From: Symsagittifera roscoffensis
Taxonomy: Eukaryota; Xenacoelomorpha; Acoela; Convolutidae
DNA length: 64,000 nt
NCBI RefSeq assembly: GCF_963678635.1
Contig: NC_087069.1
Coordinates: 28,200,303-28,264,302 of the forward strand
Direction of reading: 5' to 3'
The first letter of the stretch is position 1. Each line of letters starts with the position of its first letter. The notes beneath the pieces are model-generated. The model saw only the letters and a program-made list of their open reading frames with translations. It was not told the origin of the DNA and ran no database searches. Of the stretch, positions 43,101 through 54,659 are shown in pieces. The position numbers and the translations under genes were made by a program.

Positions 43101-45602
43101 GATGTAATCGTTTTTCCGGCTTAATAATGGGCGTAGTGACGCTGATGATTCCGCGAGCGCCGGAAGATATTTGTGCAAGCTGTGAATGGAGCCCATGAAT
43201 GATTTAAGTTGTGACACCGTTTTTGGCGCTTTCACCGATTCGATCGGTTCCGTTTTTCGGACAAGCGGTGTTATCCCCGTACGGGTTATTCTGTGCCCCA
43301 ACCACTCACATTCCCCCCGCGCAAATTGGCATTTTGTGAGTTTAAGTGACATATTCTCGCGATCCAGCTTCCGCAAAATTTTCTCGACTGTTGAGATATG
43401 CTCGATCTCCGTGCCTTTGGTGACCACCAATATGTCATCAATAAATGCATGTGCCTGCGGAAATTCCGAGAGAATCGTATCCATTACTCGTTGAAATTCC
43501 GCCGGCATGGTAGTAAGACCGTAGAACCCCGTACAAAATCGATACGTACCCGTTGATTTTCCTCCCACTAGCGAAAAATTGCATTGAACGCTCGTTTCCG
43601 GACTAAGTGGTAATTGACCGTACGCGTACGTAAGATCCATAGTAGAAAAATATACATCCCCTGGTTTCCGTTCGCTTATCGTTTGTCCTACCGTATCCAT
43701 AAGTTCCTCAATATTTGGCATTTGGTATTTGTTTTTGTGGACTTGCTTGTTCGACTCCCGTGATTCTAGCGCTAATTTTACCGATCCGTCCTTTTTCACC
43801 GTTATTACAATCGGAGAAACAAAATATTTATCCGAGCATTCAGTCAGTTTTTCAATGTGTCCTTGTCGCAAAAGTTTATCAATTTCCTTATCAACCTTTT
43901 CTTGCAATGTGATTGGCACCCTACGTCCTTTCTGTTGAATTGGTGTTAACTTTTCAAAAAAATCCGCGTGTACCCTATAATTCTTAATTTTCCCGACTCT
44001 GTTAAAAAGGTTTTCAAACTGCTTACTGAAATAAATCTGCCAGTTGTCTAGTGAGTCCTCCACGTCCGTCGCTTCAGCTGTGGCTTGGTCGCTCTTTACC
44101 GACATCACATTTCCCTCCGGTGCCTTCTGCACAATCTGTAATCCAAGATTCGGCATTAGGTCTCTTCCAATAATTGATGGTGTGCTTCCTCCAATCACTC
44201 TGATGTTTGCGTTGGTCACCCATCCGTTCGTTTCCAGCAGTACGTCCATCGTTCCTAGTAGTCGTAGGGGGTTGTTTCCGTAATCCCTGAACTCCTCGTC
44301 CTCCGGTGCTGGTGCCTTCACCTTGACGCCTGCGGTACCCAACGTTCGTTTTAATTCTCCAATAGTGAATATCGAAATCGGTGATCCACTGTCTATCCAA
44401 ACGTTCGTTTGTTTTCCATTTACTTTAATCGGCAGTCGTGCACCGGCCACTTTTAGCTCGGTTTCCGTCCGAGATCTGATTGCCATGACAACATAATCTC
44501 CTGAGCTATCCGAGTCCCACGATCGCTGCTTCTTGGCCGGTGTATTGACCCAGCCGACGGAATTCTCATGCTGAGAATATGTATCCTCCGCGTCACCTAT
44601 TTCGGTAGTTTCCATCTCTTCCTGATTTTGGATCAGTCCCACTGCCGGTCTTCCCTGATTATTTCGTTTCCCCCTACAAGTCCTCTCGTAGTGTCCCGTC
44701 TTTCTGCAGAAATTGCACGTTGCATTTTTCGCTGGACACGTTGTGAGATGTTCCGGAGTAAAATTTGGTTGGTCACAGTTATAGCATCTTCTGAGACCAC
44801 CCCCTCTCATTCCTGCTCGCCCCCTGAATGATACACGGCCCCGCGATCTGTTGTTTCTGTAACCTCCTCGAATGGCCCCCACTGGTTCCGTCTTGATTTG
44901 GAATGCTCCAGCTCCACCGGTAGTGCCACTGGTTCCTCCCCCGGTTATCGATCCGTATGACTTTGCATATTTATATCCGCGTTCGTATGACAGTGCAATA
45001 CGGTACACCTCCTCTGGCGTCTTCGTCGAGCGGCATAGCTCATTTTGGGCCTCCCTATTGTTCATGTTGACGATGAACACATCCCGCAAAATCCTGGTCT
45101 CCAATGCTCCAAAATTACATCTAGCGGCCAACCCGCTCAACACTGAGTGGAACTGTTCTAGCGATTCTCCTATTTGTTGCTTCCGTGCCAAGAGTTGGAA
45201 TGTCTCGTACGTTTCGTTTCGTTCCTTTCTAAATTCGGTTTCAATGGTATCCAAAACTCGAGAATACCTTGTTGCAGATAAGTCCAGGTGTGGTTTTCTC
45301 TTATGCAGCTCATCCTGTCCTTTCTCCCCCAGACACAAGTACAAGTTGGAGATAAGCACTTGTTCCGACGCTAGGCGATTCTTCCCGTCTACCTCCTCTG
45401 GTAAATCTGTAATCTGCGCTGCAGTTAACGTACTGGCATAATAGAAATTCTTAGGATTTAAACTGTGTTTTGCCACCATCCCCCATTGAAATCGATTGAA
45501 CCAAAACTCCCATAGCATTGGTGGTTCTGCAAACGTCGAGGGCCAAAACGATGTAATTCCCAGTGGGTTTTTTCCCCCACTTTGGCCTGTTGGCTGCGCC
45601 AT
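40134..45602 (-). CDS. Gag-Pol polyprotein of the intact Gypsy element
   Basis: The ATG at 45602-45600 gives 1822 residues in one frame with no gag/pol shift. Positions from this ATG: capsid-like region about 15-220; Gly/Arg-rich RNA-binding stretch 220-270; variant zinc knuckle C273-x2-C276...C289; canonical CCHC 296-309; protease D404-S-G; RT D656 and FIDD 720-723; RNase H D870, E909, D936, D984; integrase H1270 and H1271 with C1299-x2-C1302, catalytic D1334, D1393 and E1429 (D-58-D-35-E). All catalytic residues are present. A charged, probably disordered tail of nearly 300 residues follows, with no chromodomain that I can see. The frame is open further upstream inside the LTR, but without an ATG. 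The protein makes particles, reverse-transcribes the RNA and inserts the cDNA. Expression ratio of Gag to Pol cannot come from frameshifting here and must be set otherwise, for example by proteolysis. Confidence 0.97.
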   Translation of the reverse strand: MAQPTGQSGGKNPLGITSFWPSTFAEPPMLWEFWFNRFQWGMVAKHSLNPKNFYYASTLTAAQITDLPEEVDGKNRLASEQVLISNLYLCLGEKGQDELHKRKPHLDLSATRYSRVLDTIETEFRKERNETYETFQLLARKQQIGESLEQFHSVLSGLAARCNFGALETRILRDVFIVNMNNREAQNELCRSTKTPEEVYRIALSYERGYKYAKSYGSITGGGTSGTTGGAGAFQIKTEPVGAIRGGYRNNRSRGRVSFRGRAGMRGGGLRRCYNCDQPNFTPEHLTTCPAKNATCNFCRKTGHYERTCRGKRNNQGRPAVGLIQNQEEMETTEIGDAEDTYSQHENSVGWVNTPAKKQRSWDSDSSGDYVVMAIRSRTETELKVAGARLPIKVNGKQTNVWIDSGSPISIFTIGELKRTLGTAGVKVKAPAPEDEEFRDYGNNPLRLLGTMDVLLETNGWVTNANIRVIGGSTPSIIGRDLMPNLGLQIVQKAPEGNVMSVKSDQATAEATDVEDSLDNWQIYFSKQFENLFNRVGKIKNYRVHADFFEKLTPIQQKGRRVPITLQEKVDKEIDKLLRQGHIEKLTECSDKYFVSPIVITVKKDGSVKLALESRESNKQVHKNKYQMPNIEELMDTVGQTISERKPGDVYFSTMDLTYAYGQLPLSPETSVQCNFSLVGGKSTGTYRFCTGFYGLTTMPAEFQRVMDTILSEFPQAHAFIDDILVVTKGTEIEHISTVEKILRKLDRENMSLKLTKCQFARGECEWLGHRITRTGITPLVRKTEPIESVKAPKTVSQLKSFMGSIHSLHKYLPALAESSASLRPLLSRKNDYIWSEECQISFESLKKQVANIVELRHFDIHRDTRIVCDASHNGLGAVLEQLNADGWRPISFASRYLNAAEKNYSTNELEMLAVVWGAEYFRNYVLGRKFLIVTDHKALVSLLNGNNKKNKTMFSRLTRWLDRLIPFDFQVEHKPGAKIGLADYLSRHPSLDPQPISTYDSMFTVAKISRIRSALGFRNRTFSKNRLESPSVTKNKRVCNISNRKRPVEGERSCDGKWTNHRATNCISGRSTEFSENSVGTIIEANVGYSKSLNSLINNNNSSNLIMERKIKKLLERHPSISSSDEIEEIDVDIQAITTEVRSTKTNTIISIPSVYPGESYPPVNPENKVMSIIPRNCKIVSKHSALPELFNLRFIESQYQSDPQLQAIIELIKCKDPQLHSKIEAMSKYFAQYTQDFHVRDGCLWMDERLVIPNTLQTAVVNRLHYYHHGKSSMIDAAKDIWYPYMFRSLATIAGNCPECTLAGKNLKNMCSKDDIGKIPEPKEPNESILLDFWGPINYLKESKKYVLVAVDRFSRWPSAMVCNSNRSDKIIKFLTTYITAHGVPRQIRVDQGTNFMSKEVKTFCNEQGIEVLTSPVNDHRATGCVERTIGSIKNSVLTYAQEDKPEPLDRMVERALGALRFVKNASLKITPFEAHHGREANTVLRNLTKKPTLRNLNWENVIRSKYECLDERDPIAQTMPKPMDTNWGIRSDTEYDRKNRRGPLRLADEQAANQDNEPGITRSSNDPVEMPPAVVMQRTGERNMNRYRLLKSKIVDQTEHTIKMSNGAVLRKSGVALRKAKFPKKRMPGGKLTAPPTPWDLKRKLQQSGSQPGSSKGTKGSHHTITGKGAKFQILESAENSDSESDDYLPLSTSKRGAKQTSGQDNNGEDGQGTSSGGPVQLEVIGVRTSNKETEKEDTLEGGETGIGNDQGRTNTEGSEPQETEREPEQITVTGGKKRGRKQRLVSYSSQDSASSLDDTSSRRSGRKRTAVTKMGGGS
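45592..45601 (-). other. Primer-binding site of the Gypsy element, inside the coding frame
   Basis: On the minus strand TGGCGCAGCC begins immediately after the LTR end. TGG pairs with the CCA tail of a tRNA. The first eight or nine bases match the 3' end known for several animal tRNA-Ser species (...CTGCG-CCA). The TG of TGG is also the TG of the Gag ATG. Confidence 0.85.
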
Positions 45603-45805
45603 GTGAAAATACGGTTTCGAAGTGTTAATTAAATTCCGTTTGTTAAGCAACCGTATTTTATAAAGTAAGTCGGAGACAATAGAATAGCTGTCATCCGAAG
45701 GTGACAGACACTCCGAAGGTTAAATACCGGTTAGCGCCAGACAGATGATTAAAATAGATAACACAACTCGAATTGAAACATGAACTAAATTTAGATACTA
45801 TGACA
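45602..45805 (-). mobile_element. 5' LTR of the intact Gypsy element
   Basis: It is 204 bp, reading TGTCATAG...TTTTCACA on the minus strand. It contains a TATA-like TTTATAAAAT at about 45655-45664 and an upstream direct repeat CCTTCGGA (two copies separated by 10 bp), which could be an enhancer. A start about 30 bp after the TATA box would leave a leader of only about 30 nt before the Gag ATG. Confidence 0.95.
45655..45664 (-). promoter_or_regulatory. TATA-like box in the 5' LTR
   Basis: The minus-strand TTTATAAAAT lies about 53 bp before the end of the LTR. It is the only good TATA match in the LTR. The same sequence is present in the 3' LTR. Confidence 0.55.
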
Positions 45806-45809
45806 ATGG
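45806..45809. other. Target-site duplication, right copy (ATGG)
   Basis: It directly follows the element and matches 39643-39646. Confidence 0.85.
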
Positions 45810-47049
45810 GGTAACACTGCCACAGTCTTACACAAAAAATGGTAAAAAAAAGTTGCAATTTTGATACTTAAAAAGTTGGCTAAGCATCTACCACTGCTAA
45901 CATAGCCGGGACAAAAGTCCTGTGAGATTTTGCAGGTACGGTTGAAAATCAAGAAGGAAAAAACTGTATCTACTAGTTGCCAAAGACACACTCTCAAAAT
46001 TTACATATTTAAAAGTATCTAAATCATCCAGGGAAAATTGTTAGTAGAAATCCTAAACGTATTTTTATACTCATGGAGTCGATGAAATCGCATCGATTCT
46101 CAGGGTTTAGGTGAAAATTATAAGAATCAGCTGTAATAAGAACAACATGAGAAAACAACAAAAAAAACTGGGGAATATATTCTCGGACGAAAACAAGAAA
46201 TTGATGAAACTCAGCCTCAGCGCGATAATTAGAGATCTAAGATAGAGCCCAGTGATAACCATTTAAAGATCCTCCACTGAGCACACTTCAAAAGACTACT
46301 AAAAAATAATTCAAAGTCATTAGTGATGAAGTCTTATCTAATTATGATTGATCTGGATAGGTTAGCGCTCACCGCAACAAGGCTCAGAAGGAAAAGAAGA
46401 GAAACTATGTGAGAGAGAGAGAGAGAGAGAAAAAAAGTTTTGCGAGGGGAGAGACCAGCACCCGCATCTAAGCTTCATGGATAATAATCAATTATATTAG
46501 ACTTTCATTGTCAGTCTCTATAAATTAACAAAAACAATCGATTATAATCGATTAAAAATGGATTATAATAAAAATGTTTTTGAAAGCAAAAAATCCCCAA
46601 ATAATCTATTATAATCGATTATTTTCAAACAAACTTATCAAAAAAAAACAATCCAGTTTAACCGATTATAATGGATCATAATCTATTTATTTACAGCTTT
46701 TTGTGTGTTGTTTTCATTTTTTCATAAATCAGTTCTCTCGCTTACTTTCATTTTTTACTATTTTGATTTGAGTTTATGAAAATTTACAAAAAGTTGCCTA
46801 TAGATCCGACAACAACTCCCCTCACGCTTACCCGTACTACAGTTACCTGTCCACGTGTGGGGGGATTACACTGTGGTTGGGATGTACGAGGGGGGATGGG
46901 GGTTGTGAGTGGGGTATGTCATGGGGTGAGAGGTACGTTGGGGGGGGGGGGGGTGGTGGTACATGAGGAAAAATCGTTTTTCGGCACATTTTTAAAAATT
47001 ACTGCACATTGAAAACTAATACATATTGGCCGCCCCTGGATTCAAGTGG
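45810..47049. other. Gene-poor interval with simple repeats
   Basis: No gene is recognised. It holds a (GA)n run at about 46411-46432, a cluster of ATAATCGATTATAAT-like palindromic words at about 46535-46695, and a run of fourteen or so G residues near 46940-46953. At 47028-47038, GGCCGCCCCTG resembles the worn end of the hAT-like MITE H1, so part of 46840-47038 may be a decayed copy. Confidence 0.5.
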
Positions 47050-50000
47050 TAAAGTGGATGTTTCAGAATCGAGATATTTAGGACTGAGATAGTGGAGATT
47101 TCAAGATTGAGTTAATTAGGACTGAGATAGTGGACATTTCAGGATTGAGGTATTTAGGACTGAGATAGTGGTTATTTCAGGTTTGGGATATTTAGGACTG
47201 AGATAGTGGATATTTCAGGATTGATTTATTTAAAACTCCGATAGTGGACATTTCAGGATTGAAATAGTTAGGACTGGGATAGTAGATGAGTCAAGCTTGA
47301 GATATTTAGGTTTGAGATAGTGAATATTTCAGGATTGAGATATTTCGTACTGGGATAGTGGATACTTCAGTATTGAGATATTTAGGACTGAGATAGTGGA
47401 TATTTCAGGATTGAGATATTTAGGACTGGGATAGTGGATATTTCAGGGTTGAGGTAATTAGGACTGATTTATTGGATCATTCAGGACTGATATATTTAAA
47501 ACTCGGATAGTTAACATTTCAGGATTGAAATAGCTAGGACTGGGATAGTAGATGAAACAAGATTGAGATATTTAGGTTTGAGATAGTGGATGTTTCAGGA
47601 TTGAGGTATTTAGGACTGAGATAGTGGTTATTTCAGTTTTGGTATATTTAGAAATGGGATAGTGGATATTTCAGGGTTGAGATTTTTAGGACTGATATAA
47701 TGGTTATTTCAGGGTTGAGGTTTTTAGGACTGAGTTAATAGATAATTCAGGACTGATTTAGTTAGATCTCGGATAGTGGACATTTCAGGTTTGAAATAAT
47801 TAGGACTGGGATAATGGATGAGTCAGGATTGAGATGTTAAGGACCAGAATAGGAGATTATTCAGGATTGAGATTTTTAGGACTGATATAGTGGTTATTTC
47901 AGGGTTGAGATATTCAGGACTGAAGATAGTGGATATTTGAGGATTGAGATTTTTAGGACTGAGTTAATAGATAATTCAGGACTGATTTATTTAAAACTCG
48001 GATAGTGGATATTTCAGTATTGAAGTAATTAGGACTGGGATAGTAGATGAGTCAAGATTGAGATATTTAGGTTTGAGAAAGTGAATATTTCAGGATTGAG
48101 ATACTTAGGTCTGACATACTGGTTATTTCAGGATTGAGATATTTAGGTCTGACATACTGGTTATTTTATGATTGAGGTATTTAAGACTGATATAGTCGAT
48201 GTTTCAGGATTGAAATATTTGGGACTGGGATAGCGGATATTTCAGGACTGAGGTCTTTAAGAATGGGATAGTGGTTATTTCAGGATTGAGACATTTAGGA
48301 CTGAGAAAGTGGATATTTCAGGATTGAGATAATTAGTAATGTAGTAATGAGATAATGGATTTTTCAGGGTTGAGGTATTTAGGACTGAGTTAATGGATAA
48401 TTCAGGACTGATTTATTTAAAACTCGGATAGTGGACATTTCAGGATTGAAATAATTAGGACTGGGATAGTAGATGAGTCAAGATTGAGATATTTAGGTTT
48501 GACATAGTGAATATTTCAGGATTGAGATATTTAGGAGTGAGATAGTGGATATTTCAGGATTGAGGTATTTAGGACTGGGATAGTGAATATTTAAGGGTTG
48601 AGGTAATAGGACTGGTTTATTGGATAATTCAGGACTGATATATTTAAAACTCGGATAGTTAACAATTCAGGATTGAAATAGCTAGGACTGGGATAGTAGA
48701 TGAATCAAGATTGAGATTTTTAGGTTTGAGATAGTGGATGTTTCAGGATTGGGATTTTTAGAAACGGGATAGTGGATATTTCAAGATTGAGATTTTCAGG
48801 ACTGATATAGTGGTTATTTGAGGATTGAGATTATTAGGTCTGAAATACTGCTCATTTCAGGATTGAGAAATTTAGGACTGGGATAGTGGATATCTCAGTA
48901 CTGAGATATTTCGTACTGGGATAGTGGATGTTTCAGAATTGAGGTATTTAGGACTGAGTTAATAGATATTTCAGGACTGATTTATTTAAAACTCGGAAAG
49001 TGGACATTTCAGGATTGAAGTAATTAGGACTGGGATAGTAGATGAGTCAAGATTGAGATATTTAGGTTTGACATAGTGAATATTTCAGGATTGAGATATT
49101 TAGGACTGAGATAGTGGATATTTCAGGATTGAGATATTTAGGACTGGGATAGTGAATATTTCAGGGTTGAGGTAATTAGGACTGATTTATTGGATAATTC
49201 AGGACTGATATAATTAAAACTCGGATAGTTAACTTTTCAGGATTGAAATATATACGACTGGGATAGTAGATGAATCAAGATTGAGATTTTTAGGTTTGAG
49301 ATAGTGGATGTTTCAGGATTAGGATTTTTAGAAACGGGATAGTGGATATTTCAAGATTGAGATTTTCAGGACTGATATAGTGGTTATTTGAGGATTAAGA
49401 TTATTAGGTCTGACATACTGCTTATTTCAGGATTGAGATATTTAGGACTGAGATAGTGAATATTTCAGGATTGAGATAATTCGGACTGGGATAGTGGATA
49501 GTTCAGGATTGAGATATTTCATACTGGGATAGTGGATGTTTCAGGATTGGGATATTTAAAAACGGGATAGTGGATATTTCAGGATTGAGATTTTCAGGAC
49601 TGATATAATGCTTATTTGAGGATTGAGATTTTTAGATCTGACATGCTGCTTATTTCAGGACTGAGAAATTTAGGACAGAGATAGTGGATATCTCAGGATT
49701 GAGGTACTTAGGACTGAGATAGTGGATATTTCAGAATTGAGGTATTTAGGACTGAGTTAATAGATATTTCAGGACTGATTTATTTAGAACTCGGAAAGTG
49801 GACATTTCAGGATTGAAGTAATTAGGACTGGGATAGTAGATGAGTCAAGATTGAGACATCTAGGTTTGAGATAGTGAATATTTCAGAATTGAGATATTTA
49901 GGACTGGGATAGTGGATATTTCAAGATTAAGATATTTCGTACTGGGATAGTGGATGTTTCAGAACTGAGATATTTAGGACTGAGATAGTGGATATTTCAG

Positions 50001-51249
50001 GATTGAGATATTTAGACTGCGATAGTGGATATTTCAGGATTGAGATATTTTGTACTGGGATAGTGGATGTTTCAGAACTGAGATAGTGGATATTTGAGGA
50101 TTGAGATATTTAGGACTGGGATAGTGGATGTTTGAGGATTGAGATACTTAGGACTGAAATAGTGGATGTTTCAGGATTGGGATATTTAGGACTGAGATAA
50201 TGGATGTTTCAGGGTTGATGTATTTAGGACTGAGTTATTAGATAATTCAGGACTGATTTATTTAAAACTCAGATAGTGGATATTTCAGTATTGAAGTAAT
50301 TAGGACTGGGATAGTAGATGAGTCAAGATTGAGACATTTAGGTTTGAGATAGTGAATATTTCAGGGTTGAGATATTTAGGACTGGGATAGTGGATATTTC
50401 AGGATTGAGATATTTAGGATTGGGATAGTGGATATTTCAGGATTGAGATATTTCGTACTGGGATAGTGGATGTTTGAGAACTGAGATATTTAGGACTGAG
50501 ATAAGGGATATTTCAGGATTGAGATATTCAGGACTGGGATAGTGGATATTTCAGGATTGAGATATTTCGTACTGGGATAGTGAATGTTTCAGAGCTGAGA
50601 TAGTGGATATTTCAGGATTGAGATTTTTAGGACTGGGATAGTGGATGTTTGAGGATTGAGATACTAAGGACTGAAATAGTCGATGTTTATGGATTGGGAT
50701 ATTTAGGACTGAGATAATGGATGTTTCAGGTTGAGGTATTTAGTACTGAGTTAATAGATAATTCAGGACTGATTTTTTTAAAACTCGGATAGTGGATATT
50801 TCTGTATTGAAGTAATTAGGACTGGGATAGTAGATGAGTCAAGATTGAGATATTTAGGATTGGGATAGTGGATATTTCAGGATTGAGATATTTCGTACTG
50901 GGATAGTGGATGTTTCAGAACTGAGATATTTAGGACTGATATAGTGAATATTTCAGGATTGAGATACTTCGTACTGGGATAGTGGATGTTTCAATATTGA
51001 GATTTTTAGGACTGAGATAGCGGATATTTCAGGATTGAGATATTTAGGACAGGGATAGTGGACATTTCAGGTTTGAAATATTTAGGACTGGGATAGTGGA
51101 TGAGTCAGGATTGAGATGTTTTGGACCAGTATAAGGGATAAATCAGGATAGTAATTTTTAGGACTGATATAGTGGTTATTTCAGGGTTGAGATATTTAGG
51201 ACTGAAGATAGAGGATATTTGAGGATTGTGATATTTAGAAACGGGATAG

Positions 51250-54110
51250 TGGATATTTCAGGATTGAGATTTTTAGGTCTAACATGCTGCTTATTTCAGG
51301 ACTGAGAAATTTAGGACTGAGATAGTGGATATCTCAGGATTGAGGTACTTAGGACTGAGATAGTGGATATTTCAGGATTGAGGTATTTAGGACTGAGATA
51401 GTGGATCTTTCAGGATTGGGATATTTAGAAACGGGATAGTGGATATTTCAGGATTGAGATTTTCAGGACTGATATAGTGGTTATTTGAGGATTGAGATTT
51501 TTAGGTCTAACATGCTGCTTATTTCAGGACTGAAAAATTTAGGACTGAGATAGTGGATATCTCAGGATTGAGATATTTAGGACAGGGATAGTGGACATTT
51601 CAGGTTTGAAATATTTAGGACTGGGATAGTGGATGAGTCAGGATTGAGATGTTTTGGACCAGTATAAGGGATAAATCAGGATACTGATTTTTAGGACTGA
51701 TATAGTGGTTATTTCAGGGTTGAGATAATTAGGACTGAAGATAGAGGATATTTGAGGATTGTGATATTTAGAAACGGGATAGTGGATATTTCAGGATTGA
51801 GATTTTTAGGTCTAACATGCTGCTTATTTCAGGACTGAGAAATTTAGGACTGAGATAGTGGATATCTCAGGATTGAGGTACTTAGGACTGAGATAGTGGA
51901 TATTTCAGGATTGAGGTATTTAGGACTGAAATAGTGGATCTTTCAGGATTGGGATATTTAGAAACGGGATAGTGGATATTTCAGGATTGAGATTTTCAGG
52001 ACTGATATAGTGGTTATTTGAGGATTAAGATTTTTAGGTCTAACATGCTGCTTATTTCAGGAATGAAAAATTTAGGACTGAGATAGTGGATATCTCAGGA
52101 TTGAGGTACTTAGGACTGAGATAGTGGATATTTCAGAATTGAGATAATTAGGACTGAGATAATGGATATTTCAGGGTTGAGATAATTAGGACTGAGTTAA
52201 TAGATATTTCAGGATTGAGATATTTAGGACTGGTATAGTGGATAATTCAGGATTGAGATATTTTGTACTGGGATAGTGGATGTTTCAGAACTGAGATAGT
52301 GGATATTTCAGGATTGAGATATTTAGGACTGGGATAGTGGATGTTTGAGGATTGAGTTACTTAGGACTGAAATAGTGGATGTTTCAGGATTGGGATATTT
52401 AGGACTGAGATAATGGATGTTTCATGGCTGAGGTATTTAGGACTGAGTTAATAAATAATTCAGGACTGATTTATTTAAAACTCGGATAGTGGACATTTCA
52501 GGATTGAAGTAATTAGGACTGGGATAGTAGATGAGTCAAGATTGAGACATCTAGGTTTGAGATAGTGAATATTTCAGGATTGAGATATTTAGGACTGGGA
52601 TAGTGGATATTTCACGATTGAGATATTTCGTACTGGGATAATGGATGTTTCAGAACTGAGATACTTAGGACTGAGATAGTGGATATTTCAGGATTGAGAT
52701 TTTTAGGTCTAACATGCTGCTTATTTCAGGACTGAGAAATTTAGGACTGAGATAGTGGATATCTCAGGATTGAGGTACTTAGGACTGAGATAGTGGATAT
52801 TTCAGGATTGAGGTATTTAGGACTGAGATAGTGGATCTTTCAGGATTGGGATATTTAGAAACGGGATAGTGGATATTTCAGGATTGAGATTTTCAGGACT
52901 GATATAGTGGTTATTTGAGGATTGAGATTTTTAGGTCTAACATGCTGCTTATTTCAGGACTGAAAAATTTAGGACTGAGATAGTGGATATCTCAGGATTG
53001 AGATATTTAGGACAGGGATAGTGGACATTTCAGGTTTGAAATATTTAGGACTGGGATAGTGGATGAGTCAGGATTGAGATGTTTTGGACCAGTATAAGGG
53101 ATAAATCAGGATACTGATTTTTTAGGACTGATATAGTGGTTATTTCAGGGTTGAGATAATTAGGACTGAAGATAGAGGATATTTGAGGATTGTGATATTT
53201 AGAAACGGGATAGTGGATATTTCAGGATTGAGATTTTTAGGTCTAACATGCTGCTTATTTCAGGACTGAGAAATTTAGGACTGAGATAGTGGATATCTCA
53301 GGATTGAGGTACTTAGGACTGAGATAGTGGATATTTCAGGATTGAGGTATTTAGGACTGAAATAGTGGATCTTTCAGGATTGGGATATTTAGAAACGGGA
53401 TAGTGGATATTTCAGGATTGAGATTTTCAGGACTGATATAGTGGTTATTTGAGGATTAAGATTTTTAGGTCTAACATGCTGCTTATTTCAGGAATGAAAA
53501 ATTTAGGACTGAGATAGTGGATATCTCAGGATTGAGGTACTTAGGACTGAGATAGTGGATATTTCAGAATTGAGATAATTAGGACTGAGATAATGGATAT
53601 TTCAGGGTTGAGATAATTAGGACTGAGTTAATAGATATTTCAGGATTGAGATATTTAGGACTGGTATAGTGGATAATTCAGGATTGAGATATTTTGTACT
53701 GGGATAGTGGATGTTTCAGAACTGAGATAGTGGATATTTCAGGATTGAGATATTTAGGACTGGGATAGTGGATGTTTGAGGATTGAGTTACTTAGGACTG
53801 AAATAGTGGATGTTTCAGGATTGGGATATTTAGGACTGAGATAATGGATGTTTCATGGCTGAGGTATTTAGGACTGAGTTAATAAATAATTCAGGACTGA
53901 TTTATTTAAAACTCGGATAGTGGACATTTCAGGATTGAAGTAATTAGGACTGGGATAGTAGATGAGTCAAGATTGAGACATCTAGGTTTGAGATAGTGAA
54001 TATTTCAGGATTGAGATATTTAGGACTGGGATAGTGGATATTTCACGATTGAGATATTTCGTACTGGGATAATGGATGTTTCAGAACTGAGATACTTAGG
54101 ACTGAGATAA
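51250..54110. repeat. 1430-bp block duplicated within the satellite
   Basis: The marker AACATGCTGCTTATTTCAGG occurs at 51281 and again at 52711, and AGTATAAGGG at 51661 and again at 53091. The intervening monomers match in order, with an extra T in a poly-T at about 53118 as the main visible difference. An additional 533-bp step (AGTATAAGGG at 51128 and 51661) precedes it. These blocks are much more alike than neighbouring monomers, so they are recent. Confidence 0.9.
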
Positions 54111-54659
54111 TGGATATTTCAGGATTGAGATATTTATGACTGGGATAGTGGATAATTCAGGATTGAGATATTTTGTACTGGGATAGTGGATGTTTCAGAA
54201 CTGAGATAGTGGATATTTCAGGATTGAGATATTTAGGACTGGGATAGTGGATATTTGAGGATTGAGTAACTTAGGACTGAAATAGTGGATGTTTCAGGAT
54301 TGGGATATTTAGGACTAAGATAATGGATGTTTCATGGTTGAGGTATTTAGGACTGAGTTAATAAATAATTCAGGACTGATTTATTTAAAACTCGGATAGT
54401 GGATATTTCAGTATTGAAGTAATTAGGACTGGGATAGTAGATGAGTCAAGACTGATACATTTAGGTTTGAGATTTAGTGAATATTTCAGGGTTGAGATAT
54501 TTAGGACTGGGATAGTGGATATTTCAGGATTGAGATATTTAGGATTGGGATAGTGGATATTTCAGGATTGAGACATTTAGGATTGGGATAGTGGATATTT
54601 CAGGATTGAGATATTTTGTACTGGGATAGTGGATGTTTCAGAACTGAGATATTTAGGAC

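Larger units (their letters stand above)
39647..45805 (-). mobile_element. Complete Ty3/Gypsy LTR retrotransposon
   Basis: A 6159-bp element on the minus strand, with 204-bp LTRs identical by eye, an ATGG target duplication, a primer-binding site, a polypurine tract and one intact Gag-Pol frame. The order PR-RT-RNase H-IN defines Ty3/Gypsy. Two zinc knuckles and a primer-binding site that begins like the 3' end of tRNA-Ser suggest the Mag lineage; this is inference. LTR identity implies insertion so recent that no substitutions have accumulated, so the copy is potentially mobile. Confidence 0.97.

Noticed and set aside
40245-45441. Plus-strand open frames of 61-189 codons opposite the intact Gag-Pol.
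   Set aside because: They are antisense shadows of the minus-strand polyprotein, with no motifs of their own.
45603-45650. Extension of Gypsy Gag into the LTR by 16 residues.
   Set aside because: The upstream frame is open but begins with TTG, not ATG. The first ATG is at 45602-45600, so the extension would need non-AUG initiation.
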